A stretch of 12,574 nt of DNA from JAJVID01 sp035275805 (lineage in GTDB: Bacteria > Acidobacteriota > Blastocatellia > RBC074): positions 1-12,574 of the forward strand of contig DATEMG010000303.1 of NCBI GenBank assembly GCA_035275805.1. Direction: 5' to 3'. The notes beneath the pieces were generated by a model. The model did no database searches, was not told the origin of the DNA, and saw only the letters and a program-made list of their open reading frames with translations. A program made the translations under genes and the position numbers. Below, piece after piece: positions 1-7,068 of this stretch (positions are counted from its first letter, which is position 1; each line of letters starts with the position of its first letter).

Positions 1-26
1 GTACATTGATCTGCAATCCGCTCTAA
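1..26. repeat. Partial copy of an inverted-repeat arm (family E)
   Basis: The first 26 nt match the reverse complement of 10831-10856 at 23 of 26 positions; the three differences are at window positions 4, 11 and 21. That second locus is one arm of a 28-nt inverted repeat upstream of the yip1-like gene. The similarity ends at position 26, which is where the arm ends in the other copy, so this is probably the outer end of a second element cut by the window edge. It also argues against reading 2-121 as the tail of a protein-coding gene. The other arm would have to lie before position 1 and cannot be seen. Confidence 0.5.
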
Positions 27-28
27 AC

Positions 29-55
29 ATCCCCGTGTTCCCAGTGATCCCCGTG
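29..55. repeat. Three contiguous 9-nt units (family F)
   Basis: Three adjacent 9-nt words are present: ATCCCCGTG (29-37), TTCCCAGTG (38-46) and ATCCCCGTG (47-55), followed by GTTCTTTTT. The first and third are identical. The design resembles the 10-nt-unit arms of the palindrome at 8431-8528, which likewise carry GTG at the unit boundary. No opposite arm is visible downstream, so this may be a decayed single arm. Three units is short, and the repeat call rests on the exact duplication of the 9-mer and on the neighbouring family E fragment. Confidence 0.4.
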
Positions 56-63
56 GTTCTTTT

Positions 64-480
64 TGCTCCCCCCGGACTGAAGTTTCCTTACTCGCGCGCA
101 TTCCGCAAGGGCGACTTGTAGCCTTTCTATGAGGCAATCAGTTATGATGGCGGCCTTTAGCGGAGATGTTAAGCAATGACGGCAAAAGATGCTCTCTATT
201 GCGCAATTGGGTCTTTGAGCGAGGCGGATACGCGTCTCGGTTTCCCAACATTTGCATTCGACTTACAGCTTTTTCGACTCTCATGTTCAGGCGCCGCTTG
301 CTTACGCGCGCGGTACGGCGCCGCGACCGTGAGGGAGCGGCTGAACGTTCAAGCCGAAAACGCTTTATCTGAGGTAAGCGGCGATTACTTTATCCTCCAG
401 CCCCACCTTCGATTTTTGGCCCCAAACTGGAAACGGCAGCCATCTACCATTTTCGCCCCGATCGTTAGCCCTATATTCCA
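64..480. other. Spacer without a recognisable gene
   Basis: Open frames exist on the + strand (166-372 and 176-583) but neither product resembles a known family. Neither has an evident Shine-Dalgarno sequence, and the 166-583 stretch is crossed by the degenerate palindrome at 294-340, which is unusual inside a real gene. A stop-free frame at 2-121 begins inside repeat sequence and is not trusted. The stretch may contain a decayed gene upstream of the GT-C gene, but I cannot name it. Confidence 0.45.
294..340. repeat. Degenerate palindrome, 20-nt arms
   Basis: Arms 294-313 and 321-340 are separated by a 7-nt loop. They pair at 15 of 20 positions, or 17 of 20 if G-U pairs are allowed. In addition, 295-316 matches 18 of 22 positions of 4561-4582, part of the right inner arm of the palindrome upstream of the APC permease gene, so this looks like a diverged relative of that element (family C). 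It falls inside the doubtful frames at 166-583. Confidence 0.4.
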
Positions 481-618
481 ATGGGGAATTTTATTAGCGC
501 AGGCGCTCCAGGAAGCGGCAAAACCGAGGAAACTTTTTCTTCGCCCGAAGGCGTCTCGCGCGACGCCATGGAAAATTCGTTGAGGTTGATGGAGGAAGCT
601 ATTGCAGGCGCCCGATAG
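481..618 (+). CDS. Possible small ORF or gene remnant, 45 aa
   Basis: ATG at 481 opens a 45-codon frame that ends in TAG at 616-618, overlapping the start of the GT-C gene at 602 by 17 nt. The product begins MGNFISAGAPGSGKTEE and ends MENSLRLMEEAIAGAR. It contains a GAPGSGKT stretch that superficially fits a Walker A loop, but the protein is far too short to be an NTPase. Codons look more gene-like (many G-starting codons) than those of the two competing frames. There is no Shine-Dalgarno sequence before 481, and a stop lies at 466 in frame. It could be the 3' end of a decayed or frameshifted gene, or chance. I do not recognise a family. Confidence 0.25.
   Translation: MGNFISAGAPGSGKTEETFSSPEGVSRDAMENSLRLMEEAIAGAR
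591..595 (+). promoter_or_regulatory. Ribosome binding site setting a TTG start
   Basis: GGAGG lies 6 nt before TTG at 602. The next in-frame candidate, ATG at 656, has no comparable purine-rich sequence before it. This favours the TTG start and an 18-residue hydrophilic N-terminus before the first membrane segment. Confidence 0.5.
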
Positions 619-2269
619 TGAAGTGAAACGCGGTCAGAGCCGCGATTCCCGAAAAATGATTGTCGTCGCGGCAGGCTCCGCATTGCTGATATTTTTGGCG
701 TTCACCTTATTGGCCGAGACGCCGAAAGCCAAATTGAACGTAATTAAAATCACCTCTGTGATTTTCTTCATGGCCTTGATATGGCGCCACGGAAGAGTTG
801 GAGGGACGTCTTTATCCGAGCGTCGTTCGGGGCCGCCGCCGGCAAACGGCGTTCGATGGGAGTTGTTGCTTGCGCCGATTCTCAGCGCCAGCGTCTATGC
901 TTCGGCTCTTTCGTCATATTTCATCAGCGATGATTACGCCCATCTTTTCATACTCCGATTGCCCATCTTTGAGACCCTGGCGGAACTTGCGAAGGACGGA
1001 CAAGCCAGCATGTTTTTTCGGCCTGTGGGTTTCGCCACTCTTTTTTTGGACTATAGAGTCTGGGGGCAGGAGCCATTTGGGTACCACCTCACCAATCTGC
1101 TTCTGCACTTGACAAGCGTCATCGGCGTCTACTTCCTCTGCAAGGGTCTCGGACTCGACGAAGAGACTTCCGCCGTTTCATCGCTTGTGTTTTCGATCCT
1201 GCCTATTCAACCGGAAGCCGTGGTCTGGATCGCCTCCCGATTCGATTTGACGGCCACTTGCCTCATCATCTGGTCGATGGTTCTTTATCTTAAATTCCGC
1301 CGGACCGGGCGCCGAGGGCCCTACATTTTGGCGTTGCTCCTCACGTTTATCGCGATGCTCACAAAGGAGAACGCCTTTATGGCGCCGCTGCTGATCCTCT
1401 CGCTCGAATATTTCGTTACGCCGAAGCTGGGGGTAAGACCGGCGATCCGGCCGCTGCTCGGCTTTATGCTGCTGGCTGCCGCGACATTCGGTTATCGCTG
1501 GGTCGCCCTCGGAGGGATCGGAGGATATGCGGACCGGAATGGGAATTCCGCCGCGTACAACCTGGGATTCAAAACGATAGAAGGTTTGTTCTTGCAGGCG
1601 CCTTCGCAACTATTGCTCGGTTTCAATTGGTACGCGCCGAACGTCGCCTGGGCCGCCGTCTTCGCATCATTGGCCGCCGCGGCGCTGATAGCTCTCGCCT
1701 TGTTTTATAAACCGTCGCAATCAAGTAGAGGAGGCGTTCGTTTTTGCCTCACCTGGATACTGATCGGATACCTTCCGGCCCATTTCCTGACTTTGATCGG
1801 TCCCGGCCTGACCAATTCCAGAGTTCTTTATCTAAGCTCGGTGGGATTGGCTATTCTCCTGTCCGTTATGCTTTCCGGCATAGAACGGGCGGCGCCGCGA
1901 AAGGCATTGAAGCTCGCGTTGATCCTGCTTCTCACCCTGGGACTATCGCACAACGTCGCGGCCTGGCGGCGGGTGGGCGACCTCTCGCGCGAATTCCAGA
2001 CGGAATTGAAGAGGCTGGTTCCCAATCCCCCTCCTGATGCGGTATTCGTCTTTGGCCGGAAGCCGCCTTATATCGAAGGAATCTTTTACCACGGCGCGCT
2101 CCATCAGGCCGTCAATCTTAATTACAATCGCACAGATCTCGGCGCGATATGGGGGGAAGAGGCCTCCCCCGAATTGAGTCCGGGAGCCCCCAATCTAACA
2201 GGTCGCCCCATAATAAAAGTGAAATGGTTGGGGAAGCCGAATGGCGTGATCGAACTTATGCAGGATTGA
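602..2269 (+). CDS. GT-C family membrane glycosyltransferase (TMTC/O-mannosyltransferase-like)
   Basis: A 555-residue polytopic membrane protein with roughly ten or more hydrophobic segments, the first at about 19-38. The acidic pair D110-D111 sits in the first large extracytoplasmic loop after a transmembrane helix, as in GT-C enzymes, where it binds metal or the polyprenyl-phosphate sugar donor. Other family features are FRPV (139-142), HLTNLLLH (162-169), PIQPEAVVWIASRFDL (201-216), KEN (255-257) and SRVLYLSSVGLA (406-417). These fit the bacterial TMTC-like group, often annotated as dolichyl-phosphate-mannose-protein mannosyltransferase. It lacks the C-terminal TPR repeats of TMTC proteins and ends with a soluble tail of about 100 residues. 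The expected role is transfer of a lipid-linked sugar to a protein or glycan on the outer face of the cytoplasmic membrane; substrate unknown. It stands alone, convergent with the DUF488 gene. The TTG start is chosen for the GGAGG at 591-595; ATG 656 is the alternative. Confidence 0.7.
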   Translation: MQAPDSEVKRGQSRDSRKMIVVAAGSALLIFLAFTLLAETPKAKLNVIKITSVIFFMALIWRHGRVGGTSLSERRSGPPPANGVRWELLLAPILSASVYASALSSYFISDDYAHLFILRLPIFETLAELAKDGQASMFFRPVGFATLFLDYRVWGQEPFGYHLTNLLLHLTSVIGVYFLCKGLGLDEETSAVSSLVFSILPIQPEAVVWIASRFDLTATCLIIWSMVLYLKFRRTGRRGPYILALLLTFIAMLTKENAFMAPLLILSLEYFVTPKLGVRPAIRPLLGFMLLAAATFGYRWVALGGIGGYADRNGNSAAYNLGFKTIEGLFLQAPSQLLLGFNWYAPNVAWAAVFASLAAAALIALALFYKPSQSSRGGVRFCLTWILIGYLPAHFLTLIGPGLTNSRVLYLSSVGLAILLSVMLSGIERAAPRKALKLALILLLTLGLSHNVAAWRRVGDLSREFQTELKRLVPNPPPDAVFVFGRKPPYIEGIFYHGALHQAVNLNYNRTDLGAIWGEEASPELSPGAPNLTGRPIIKVKWLGKPNGVIELMQD

Positions 2270-2309
2270 GGCGACGCCGCGCGCGACCATTCGCGGTCTT
2301 CCTCGCATC

Positions 2310-2406
2310 AATAGAACGCTGATGACGCGGACGGGCGCGGATCATCGCGGATAAAGCAATAACGTTCAGCGTCAATCCGCTCTATCGGCGTTATCCGCGT
2401 TCTATT
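2310..2406. repeat. Imperfect palindrome with 9-nt units (family D)
   Basis: The outer 10 nt are perfectly inverted (AATAGAACGC at 2310-2319 against 2397-2406), followed by imperfect pairing inward. Both arms are built of 9-nt words close to GCGGATAAC. On the reverse strand of the right arm the units GCGGATAAC, GCCGATAGA and GCGGATTGA occupy 2390-2398, 2381-2389 and 2372-2380 without gaps. The left arm has GCTGATGAC (2318-2326), GCGGACGGG (2327-2335), GCGGATCAT (2337-2345) and GCGGATAAA (2347-2355). It fills the 164-nt spacer between two convergent genes, where a transcribed hairpin could act as a bidirectional terminator. There is no U-tract to prove this. Confidence 0.7.
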
Positions 2407-2433
2407 AACCCATAAACCGATTTGAGATCCCAT

Positions 2434-2928
2434 CTAAGCAAAGAGACTCGGTTGGGCCTGTTCGAACTCAGAAGCATCCGAAGTTACCTCGTCGCCTGAA
2501 TGCAGAATGTGTCGAACCCCGACTCCGCGTAGGGTGAGCGTGCGGGTGATCAGCCAATAACGGTGGCAGCTTCTGTAATCGGCCTCGGCGCACATGAACG
2601 CCACGCGGCGATCGGACGCCAGCGACAGCAGCCGCTCGATTCCGGTCAGATATATTGATGATTGCGCGACCAGATCGTAATCGACCTTGCCGTTTTGAAT
2701 GTAGAACGCAGGGTCCTCGGGCCGCCCGCCAATTTCCTTGCCCAGATAAAAGTATTCGATCCCGGCTTCTTCGAGAGAATGTTTCAAGCTCTCGCGGCTG
2801 AAATGCTGATTGTAGCGGCTGTAAGGCTGGCTGCGCGCGTCGGCGAGCGCGGCTATATCGTAGCGCCGGAGTAAGTCTATAAAGGCGTTGATATCAGCGT
2901 TGCTGTGACCGATGCTGAAGAGTTCCAT
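2434..2928 (-). CDS. DUF488 family protein
   Basis: A 164-residue protein starting MELFSIGHSN. DUF488 hallmarks are IGHSN (6-10), DARSQPYSRYNQHF (30-43), GIEYFYLGKEIGGRP (56-70) and the C-terminal CAEADYRSCHR (113-123), which supplies C113, C121 and H122, a candidate metal or redox site. The biochemical role of DUF488 is not established. The last residues, QAQPSLFA, include a QxxLF pattern like the sliding-clamp binding motif. The start is ATG 2928, because family similarity begins at its first residues. A TTG at 2985 would add 19 residues and overlap the permease stop, but that extension shows no family resemblance. The gene lies 53 nt downstream of the APC permease gene on the same strand, so cotranscription is likely. 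Confidence 0.8.
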   Translation of the reverse strand: MELFSIGHSNADINAFIDLLRRYDIAALADARSQPYSRYNQHFSRESLKHSLEEAGIEYFYLGKEIGGRPEDPAFYIQNGKVDYDLVAQSSIYLTGIERLLSLASDRRVAFMCAEADYRSCHRYWLITRTLTLRGVGVRHILHSGDEVTSDASEFEQAQPSLFA

Positions 2929-2981
2929 GGTTGGATGCGGATTATAGTTAAGGTCACAAGGCGTGACAATTGAAGAGGCAG

Positions 2982-4451
2982 TCAATCAGCAGGCGCGATC
3001 ATTGCGTCAGCGCGCATTTTCTTCCGTCTCTTTTCGGCGAACATAAAGATTGCCGCGCCGATGACGTTGGCCGCGATGATGACGCCGCCGACCTTGGCCG
3101 TGAAAGTCGACTGGCTCTCCACTTCTACAATCGGGATCACCGAGAACCTGACGTAGAGCGCCGTCATCAAAAAGCCGGAACCTGCGGCTATCTTAAGCCA
3201 GAGCGGCGGACGAGGCTTGACGCCACGCAAACCGACGATCGGGATGGCGAACATAACCAGATAAGTGATTGCGTAAAAGCTTCCCGCAGCGTTCTGCAAC
3301 AACTGGAAGGCTTCCTGCTCTCCGACGCCGACAATGCCCGCCAGCCCCACGGCGAGCATTATTGCGCCGACAAAGAGGATCGAGTTGACCGGCGTCCGGT
3401 ATTTTGCGTGCAGCTTCGTGAACCATACCGGCAACAGATGATCCCATCCCGCGACCATCGGCAGCCGCGTGTTGGCCGTAAAATTGACGCTCGCCTGCGC
3501 CATCCGCATGCACATCACCATCAGAATCGCGACGGGCACGACGCTCGCGGCGATGCCGAACGGGCGCGAGCCGATGCTCAAGACCTGCGGGATCGGGCCG
3601 ATCAGATCAATTTTGTCAGGGGGCACTAAAGCCAGCACTGAACTCGTCCCCAGGATGAACATCACGGCGATGATCGGCGCGGCGATAATCACCGAGCGGT
3701 TGATCGTTCGCACAGGGTCGCGGCATTCGCCTGCCAGAATGGCTACGTACTCGAACCCGCCCAGCGCTCCAAAACCGAGTTTGCCCAGGATGTTCAGGCT
3801 CAAGAGCGTAAACGCCGGCGCGGCCACCGCAAGCGGGCGATATTCCGTGATCGAACCGCGCAACCAATTCAGGATTGGCAATGCGAGAAGCGCAGTGAAG
3901 ATAACGATCATCATCACGGCGCCCGCATTGTGCACCCATTTGCCCACGCCCAAACCGATTGTAGAAATTACGACCAGCGCCCCGATGATCACGAAACTCG
4001 CGACCGTAATGAACCACTTGCTCCCAGCCAGCCAGGCCGCGTTCGGCCCCAACGCGTAAGACAGATAGGTCGCCACCTGCAAGCCTATCTCCGACGTGAG
4101 CACTATAACGAAGAGCCAGAGGTTCCACGCAACCATGAAGCCGGTGAATTCGTTGAAACCGAGCTTGGCCCACTGGTACAACCCGCCTTCGAGCGGCATC
4201 CGCCGATTGAGATAGATCACCACGACCGCCGACGGAATGTAAAATAACAAGATCGCCAGCAGCCAGAAGGTTATGTGCGACGGCCCCAGTTTCGCCGCCG
4301 CCGTGCCGACCCAGCTAAGCCCGACGATGTAAAGGATCTGGGTGAGTACGAGGTCCGCGAGCCCGAGTTCTTTTTTGAAGACCGCGCTGTGCGCTTCGAC
4401 GGATTGTTCGGCGGCGCGGAGGTCAGCAGTTGCATCGTCTTTATTTGGCAT
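2982..4451 (-). CDS. APC superfamily amino acid permease
   Basis: A 489-residue polytopic protein with about 12 hydrophobic segments and short hydrophilic ends (lysine/arginine-rich near 474-480). Amino acid-polyamine-organocation signatures are the unwound first helix region YIVGLSWVGTAAAKLG (41-56), the TM6 region GALGGFEYVAILAGECRDP (228-246) and the conserved loop after TM8, NTRLPMVAGWDHLLP (327-341). It should import or exchange an amino acid or related amine by proton symport or antiport across the cytoplasmic membrane; the substrate cannot be read from sequence. Length is normal for the family. The start ATG 4451 has GAGG at 4459-4462 on the reverse strand, 7 nt upstream. It is followed by the DUF488 gene; a 329-nt repeat-bearing spacer separates it from the upstream oxidoreductase gene, so it may have its own promoter there. 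Confidence 0.87.
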   Translation of the reverse strand: MPNKDDATADLRAAEQSVEAHSAVFKKELGLADLVLTQILYIVGLSWVGTAAAKLGPSHITFWLLAILLFYIPSAVVVIYLNRRMPLEGGLYQWAKLGFNEFTGFMVAWNLWLFVIVLTSEIGLQVATYLSYALGPNAAWLAGSKWFITVASFVIIGALVVISTIGLGVGKWVHNAGAVMMIVIFTALLALPILNWLRGSITEYRPLAVAAPAFTLLSLNILGKLGFGALGGFEYVAILAGECRDPVRTINRSVIIAAPIIAVMFILGTSSVLALVPPDKIDLIGPIPQVLSIGSRPFGIAASVVPVAILMVMCMRMAQASVNFTANTRLPMVAGWDHLLPVWFTKLHAKYRTPVNSILFVGAIMLAVGLAGIVGVGEQEAFQLLQNAAGSFYAITYLVMFAIPIVGLRGVKPRPPLWLKIAAGSGFLMTALYVRFSVIPIVEVESQSTFTAKVGGVIIAANVIGAAIFMFAEKRRKKMRADAMIAPAD

Positions 4452-4482
4452 CGAGTATCCTCTTGCAGGTTTAGTGAGCGCT

Positions 4483-4623
4483 TTGCTAACTAAATTGTTT
4501 TGTAAGGCATCGACTGGATCAGTACCGCGAGCGGTAGCGAGCGCGGCTTTGGCTAACGGACGCTCGCTACCGCTCGCGGTACTGATTCGTCGTTTCAGTA
4601 GTGTTTGATAATTTAGTTAGCAA
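4483..4623. repeat. Two-part inverted repeat (family C)
   Basis: A perfect 26-nt inner inverted repeat (4518-4543 against 4561-4586, 17-nt loop) is nested in a perfect 14-nt outer inverted repeat, TTGCTAACTAAATT at 4483-4496 against 4610-4623. The sequences between inner and outer arms (about 21-23 nt on each side) do not match each other. The inner left arm contains two adjacent 10-nt units beginning GCGAGCG (4527-4536 and 4537-4546). The outer arms are AT-rich and the inner arms GC-rich, so the whole looks modular. It lies 31 nt upstream of the APC permease start codon, where it could fold in the leader RNA or separate the permease from the oxidoreductase transcript. No transposase or target duplication is evident. 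Confidence 0.85.
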
Positions 4624-4656
4624 TGCATTGAGTTATGGGCTTACGCATTTTCCCCA

Positions 4657-4758
4657 CTATTCCAGCGCCGCCTTCTGTTTCGCGGCGACCAAATTGGCGT
4701 TGAACCAGTTCGGATAAAGCGGGGTCTGAACACCGTCATCCAGATTTCGCAGGTTCAT
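4657..4758 (-). CDS. Possible small ORF, 33 aa, downstream of the oxidoreductase
   Basis: ATG at 4758 opens 22 nt past the oxidoreductase stop and runs 33 codons to TAG at 4657-4659. The product begins MNLRNLDDGVQTPLYPNWF and ends AAKQKAALE; the codons look coding. There is no Shine-Dalgarno sequence, and the codon immediately before the ATG in frame is TGA. It could be a genuine small protein translated by re-initiation after the oxidoreductase, or the surviving tail of a lost gene. No family is recognised, no membrane segment or cysteine is present, and confidence that it is expressed is low. Confidence 0.25.
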   Translation of the reverse strand: MNLRNLDDGVQTPLYPNWFNANLVAAKQKAALE

Positions 4759-4780
4759 TCAATGCGCCGGATGTCTCAAT

Positions 4781-7015
4781 TCAGTTGACACGCTCAATCT
4801 CGACCATCGCGTTGTAATCCGGGATGCCGCATTCTGGATCGCGGACGCCGCGTTTGACGAGCGCGTTACCCTCAGGCCAATGGACCTGGACGTTGCCGGC
4901 GGCTATCGGGGCGATGCGGCAATGGCCGCGCAAGGCGCCGACTTCGCTACGAACGATGATCGCGTCGCCTTCTTGCAAGCCCAGCCTCTGCGCGTCATCC
5001 TCGTTCATCAACACGTCGTCGCGCCTCGCGCCGTTGAGAGGGTCGCGGTCGCGTTGGACGATGCTGTTGAACTGTTTGCCGCGTCGAGTCGAGAGCCTCA
5101 ACTTACCGTCGTTCACTGGCGAATCAATTTCGATAACCGAAAATGTCGCTCGGCCATCCGGCGTCGCAAAATTCGGCGTGATCCGTCCGCCGGCGTCCCG
5201 GGTCTCGCACAATCGCTCGCCGCCCCACTGCGTCTGGTCGCCGGTCCGCCTCAGATTTTGAATGCCGTCATAGGCCGGCGCGGCGCGCGCGATCTCGTCG
5301 CGGATCGACTGAGCGTCGTTGAAGTGAATCAAATGCGCGAATTCGGGCCGCGCGCGCTCAGCGATCAGCATCGGGATTTCCCATTCGGCCTTCGCCTCAC
5401 CGATGCGGCGGCCGGGGATTTCCGGGCTGAAAAGTATTCGGCGCTCGGTCGTGGTTTCGGTCCCGCCGCCGCGCTGTTCGTAGCGCGTCTGCGCGGGCAG
5501 CAGCAGAACCACGTCGTTCGGCTCGACGAACATCTGCGGGCTGAGAACTATGTCCTGATGTATTCGCGCCGGCGCGCGTTCAATCGCCTCGCGAACGAAA
5601 TCAGGTTCGGGCAGCGTCTCGAGGAAGTTTCCGCCGCTGACGTAAAACCAGTCGATGCGCCCGTCATGCGCCGCTTCGATCATTTCGACGGCGTTCAACC
5701 CGCGATGCGCCGGGACGTCGAATCCCCATAGCTCACGCATTCGGCCCGCGCCTTCTTCGTTGACCGCGATGCCGCCGGGAAATTGATTGGGAACACAGCC
5801 GACCTCGGCGCCGCCCTGCACGCCCGAATGGCCGCGGATCGGCATCAATCCCGACTTCGGCTGCCCGATGAACCCCCGCGCCAACGCCAGATCGACAATC
5901 GCGCGCACGTTCGCGACGCCGTCGCGACGCTGAGTGATCCCCATTGACCAGACGAAGACCGCCGTCCCGGCTTCGCCGAGCATTCGCGCAAACCTCGACA
6001 TTTCGTCGCGGCTCGCGCCCGACGCGGCTTCGAGCAGTTCCCAGGAATAGCCGCCGAGCCTCGCTTTCAATTCATCAAACCCGCTCGTGTATTGTTTGAT
6101 GAACGAGTCGTTCGTCCACCCCTGTTCGACCAAATGTTTGATCGCGCCCGCGATGAACGCCTTGTCGCCGCCAGTGTGAACCTGGAAGAAGTCGTCTGCG
6201 ATCTTCGTCCCGAACAACGCGCTCTCGGTGACTGAAGGAATCCAATAGCGCTCCAGCCCCGGCTCGCGGTAAGGATTGATGACGGCTACGCGCGCGCCTT
6301 GCTGTTTGGCGTAGTAGATATACTTGGTCGTCACCGGCTGGTTGTTCGGCGTGTTGCTGCCCCAGAAGACGAGCAGGTCGGCGCCGATCCAGTCTTTGTA
6401 TGAACAGGTCGAAGCCGCCGCCCCGATCGCCTGTTTCAGCGCTACTGTCGAAGGGGCGTGGCAGATGCGGGCGGAATTATCAACGTTGTTCGTCCCCAGG
6501 AATCGCGCGACCTTCTGCGCGACATAGTAGGCCTCGTTCGTCAGTCCCCGCGAAGTCAGGTAAAAGGCCATCCGCCGCGGCTCGGTCGTGGCTGCGCGAA
6601 ACGCCGCGATATTCATCGCCTCGTCCCAAGTGACGCGCGAAAATCCCTTCTCGCCCCTCCGCCGCAGCATCGGGTAAGGCAATCGCCCGAGCTCGCGCAA
6701 TTCCGCCGCCGTCATCCTGGCAAGCTCGCCGGCGTCCTCCAGTCTCCTCACGTCCAGCGCCGGGCCGGTGTTCAACCGCATCAATTCGAGGCGAACCATG
6801 CACAGGTGTACGCCGTCCATCGTGAAATCGCGGACGCCGGCCGTCCCCAGCGCGCAGCCGTCGCAGACACCGCGCGTCAGGATTCGCCATGCGAATGGCA
6901 ATTGATCGCGGTTGCGCCAGATGACCTTCGCCATTTCGAGGTAATGGTTGGGCTTCACCTGGCCGACGCCGTTCGGCGCGAGGCCGGCCCAATTCGATCT
7001 GTTCCAACTCTTCAT
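4781..7015 (-). CDS. Molybdopterin oxidoreductase, FdhF/YdeP family
   Basis: A 744-residue protein of the DMSO reductase/formate dehydrogenase superfamily, with two cofactor-binding halves and a C-terminal molydopterin dinucleotide-binding domain (about 635-740, including NEDDAQRLGLQEGD). The N-terminal iron-sulfur motif is reduced to three cysteines, CDGC (51-54) and C72, after a 50-residue extension, as in the YdeP-like group. Residues around C185-H186 (ARICHAPS) line up with the SeCys140-His141 site of E. coli FdhH, and R394 in PIRGHSGVQGG lines up with its catalytic Arg333. So Cys is the likely Mo or W ligand, and formate or a similar small substrate is plausible; YdeP itself is linked to acid resistance and its reaction is unknown. 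No Tat signal is seen, so it is probably cytoplasmic. No electron-transfer subunit, fdhD or cofactor gene adjoins it. The start codon lacks a clear ribosome site. It is divergent from nfeD across 53 nt. Confidence 0.83.
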   Translation of the reverse strand: MKSWNRSNWAGLAPNGVGQVKPNHYLEMAKVIWRNRDQLPFAWRILTRGVCDGCALGTAGVRDFTMDGVHLCMVRLELMRLNTGPALDVRRLEDAGELARMTAAELRELGRLPYPMLRRRGEKGFSRVTWDEAMNIAAFRAATTEPRRMAFYLTSRGLTNEAYYVAQKVARFLGTNNVDNSARICHAPSTVALKQAIGAAASTCSYKDWIGADLLVFWGSNTPNNQPVTTKYIYYAKQQGARVAVINPYREPGLERYWIPSVTESALFGTKIADDFFQVHTGGDKAFIAGAIKHLVEQGWTNDSFIKQYTSGFDELKARLGGYSWELLEAASGASRDEMSRFARMLGEAGTAVFVWSMGITQRRDGVANVRAIVDLALARGFIGQPKSGLMPIRGHSGVQGGAEVGCVPNQFPGGIAVNEEGAGRMRELWGFDVPAHRGLNAVEMIEAAHDGRIDWFYVSGGNFLETLPEPDFVREAIERAPARIHQDIVLSPQMFVEPNDVVLLLPAQTRYEQRGGGTETTTERRILFSPEIPGRRIGEAKAEWEIPMLIAERARPEFAHLIHFNDAQSIRDEIARAAPAYDGIQNLRRTGDQTQWGGERLCETRDAGGRITPNFATPDGRATFSVIEIDSPVNDGKLRLSTRRGKQFNSIVQRDRDPLNGARRDDVLMNEDDAQRLGLQEGDAIIVRSEVGALRGHCRIAPIAAGNVQVHWPEGNALVKRGVRDPECGIPDYNAMVEIERVN

Positions 7016-7068
7016 TGTGTTAAACTGACGTTGTCAATCCCAAGCTTTATGAGCGGGCGCTATGTCAT

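Noticed and set aside
2..121. Stop-free frame at the window edge that could be the C-terminus of a truncated gene
   Set aside because: Its first 26 nt match a palindrome arm near 10831 and the next 29 nt are tandem 9-nt units; the remaining codons resemble no known protein end.
166..583. Two overlapping + strand frames (68 and 135 codons)
   Set aside because: No family resemblance, no ribosome site, and a degenerate palindrome runs through them.
1178..1609. 143-codon reverse-strand frame inside the GT-C gene
   Set aside because: It is antisense to clear membrane-protein coding sequence, and its charged low-complexity product is typical of a shadow frame.
2929..2985. N-terminal extension of the DUF488 protein from TTG 2985
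   Set aside because: The extra 19 residues show no family similarity, and the fold starts at MELFSIGHSN from ATG 2928.
7032..7037. TTGACA on the reverse strand as a -35 box for the oxidoreductase gene
   Set aside because: A 17-nt spacer would put the -10 box over the start codon, and no TATAAT-like hexamer is there.
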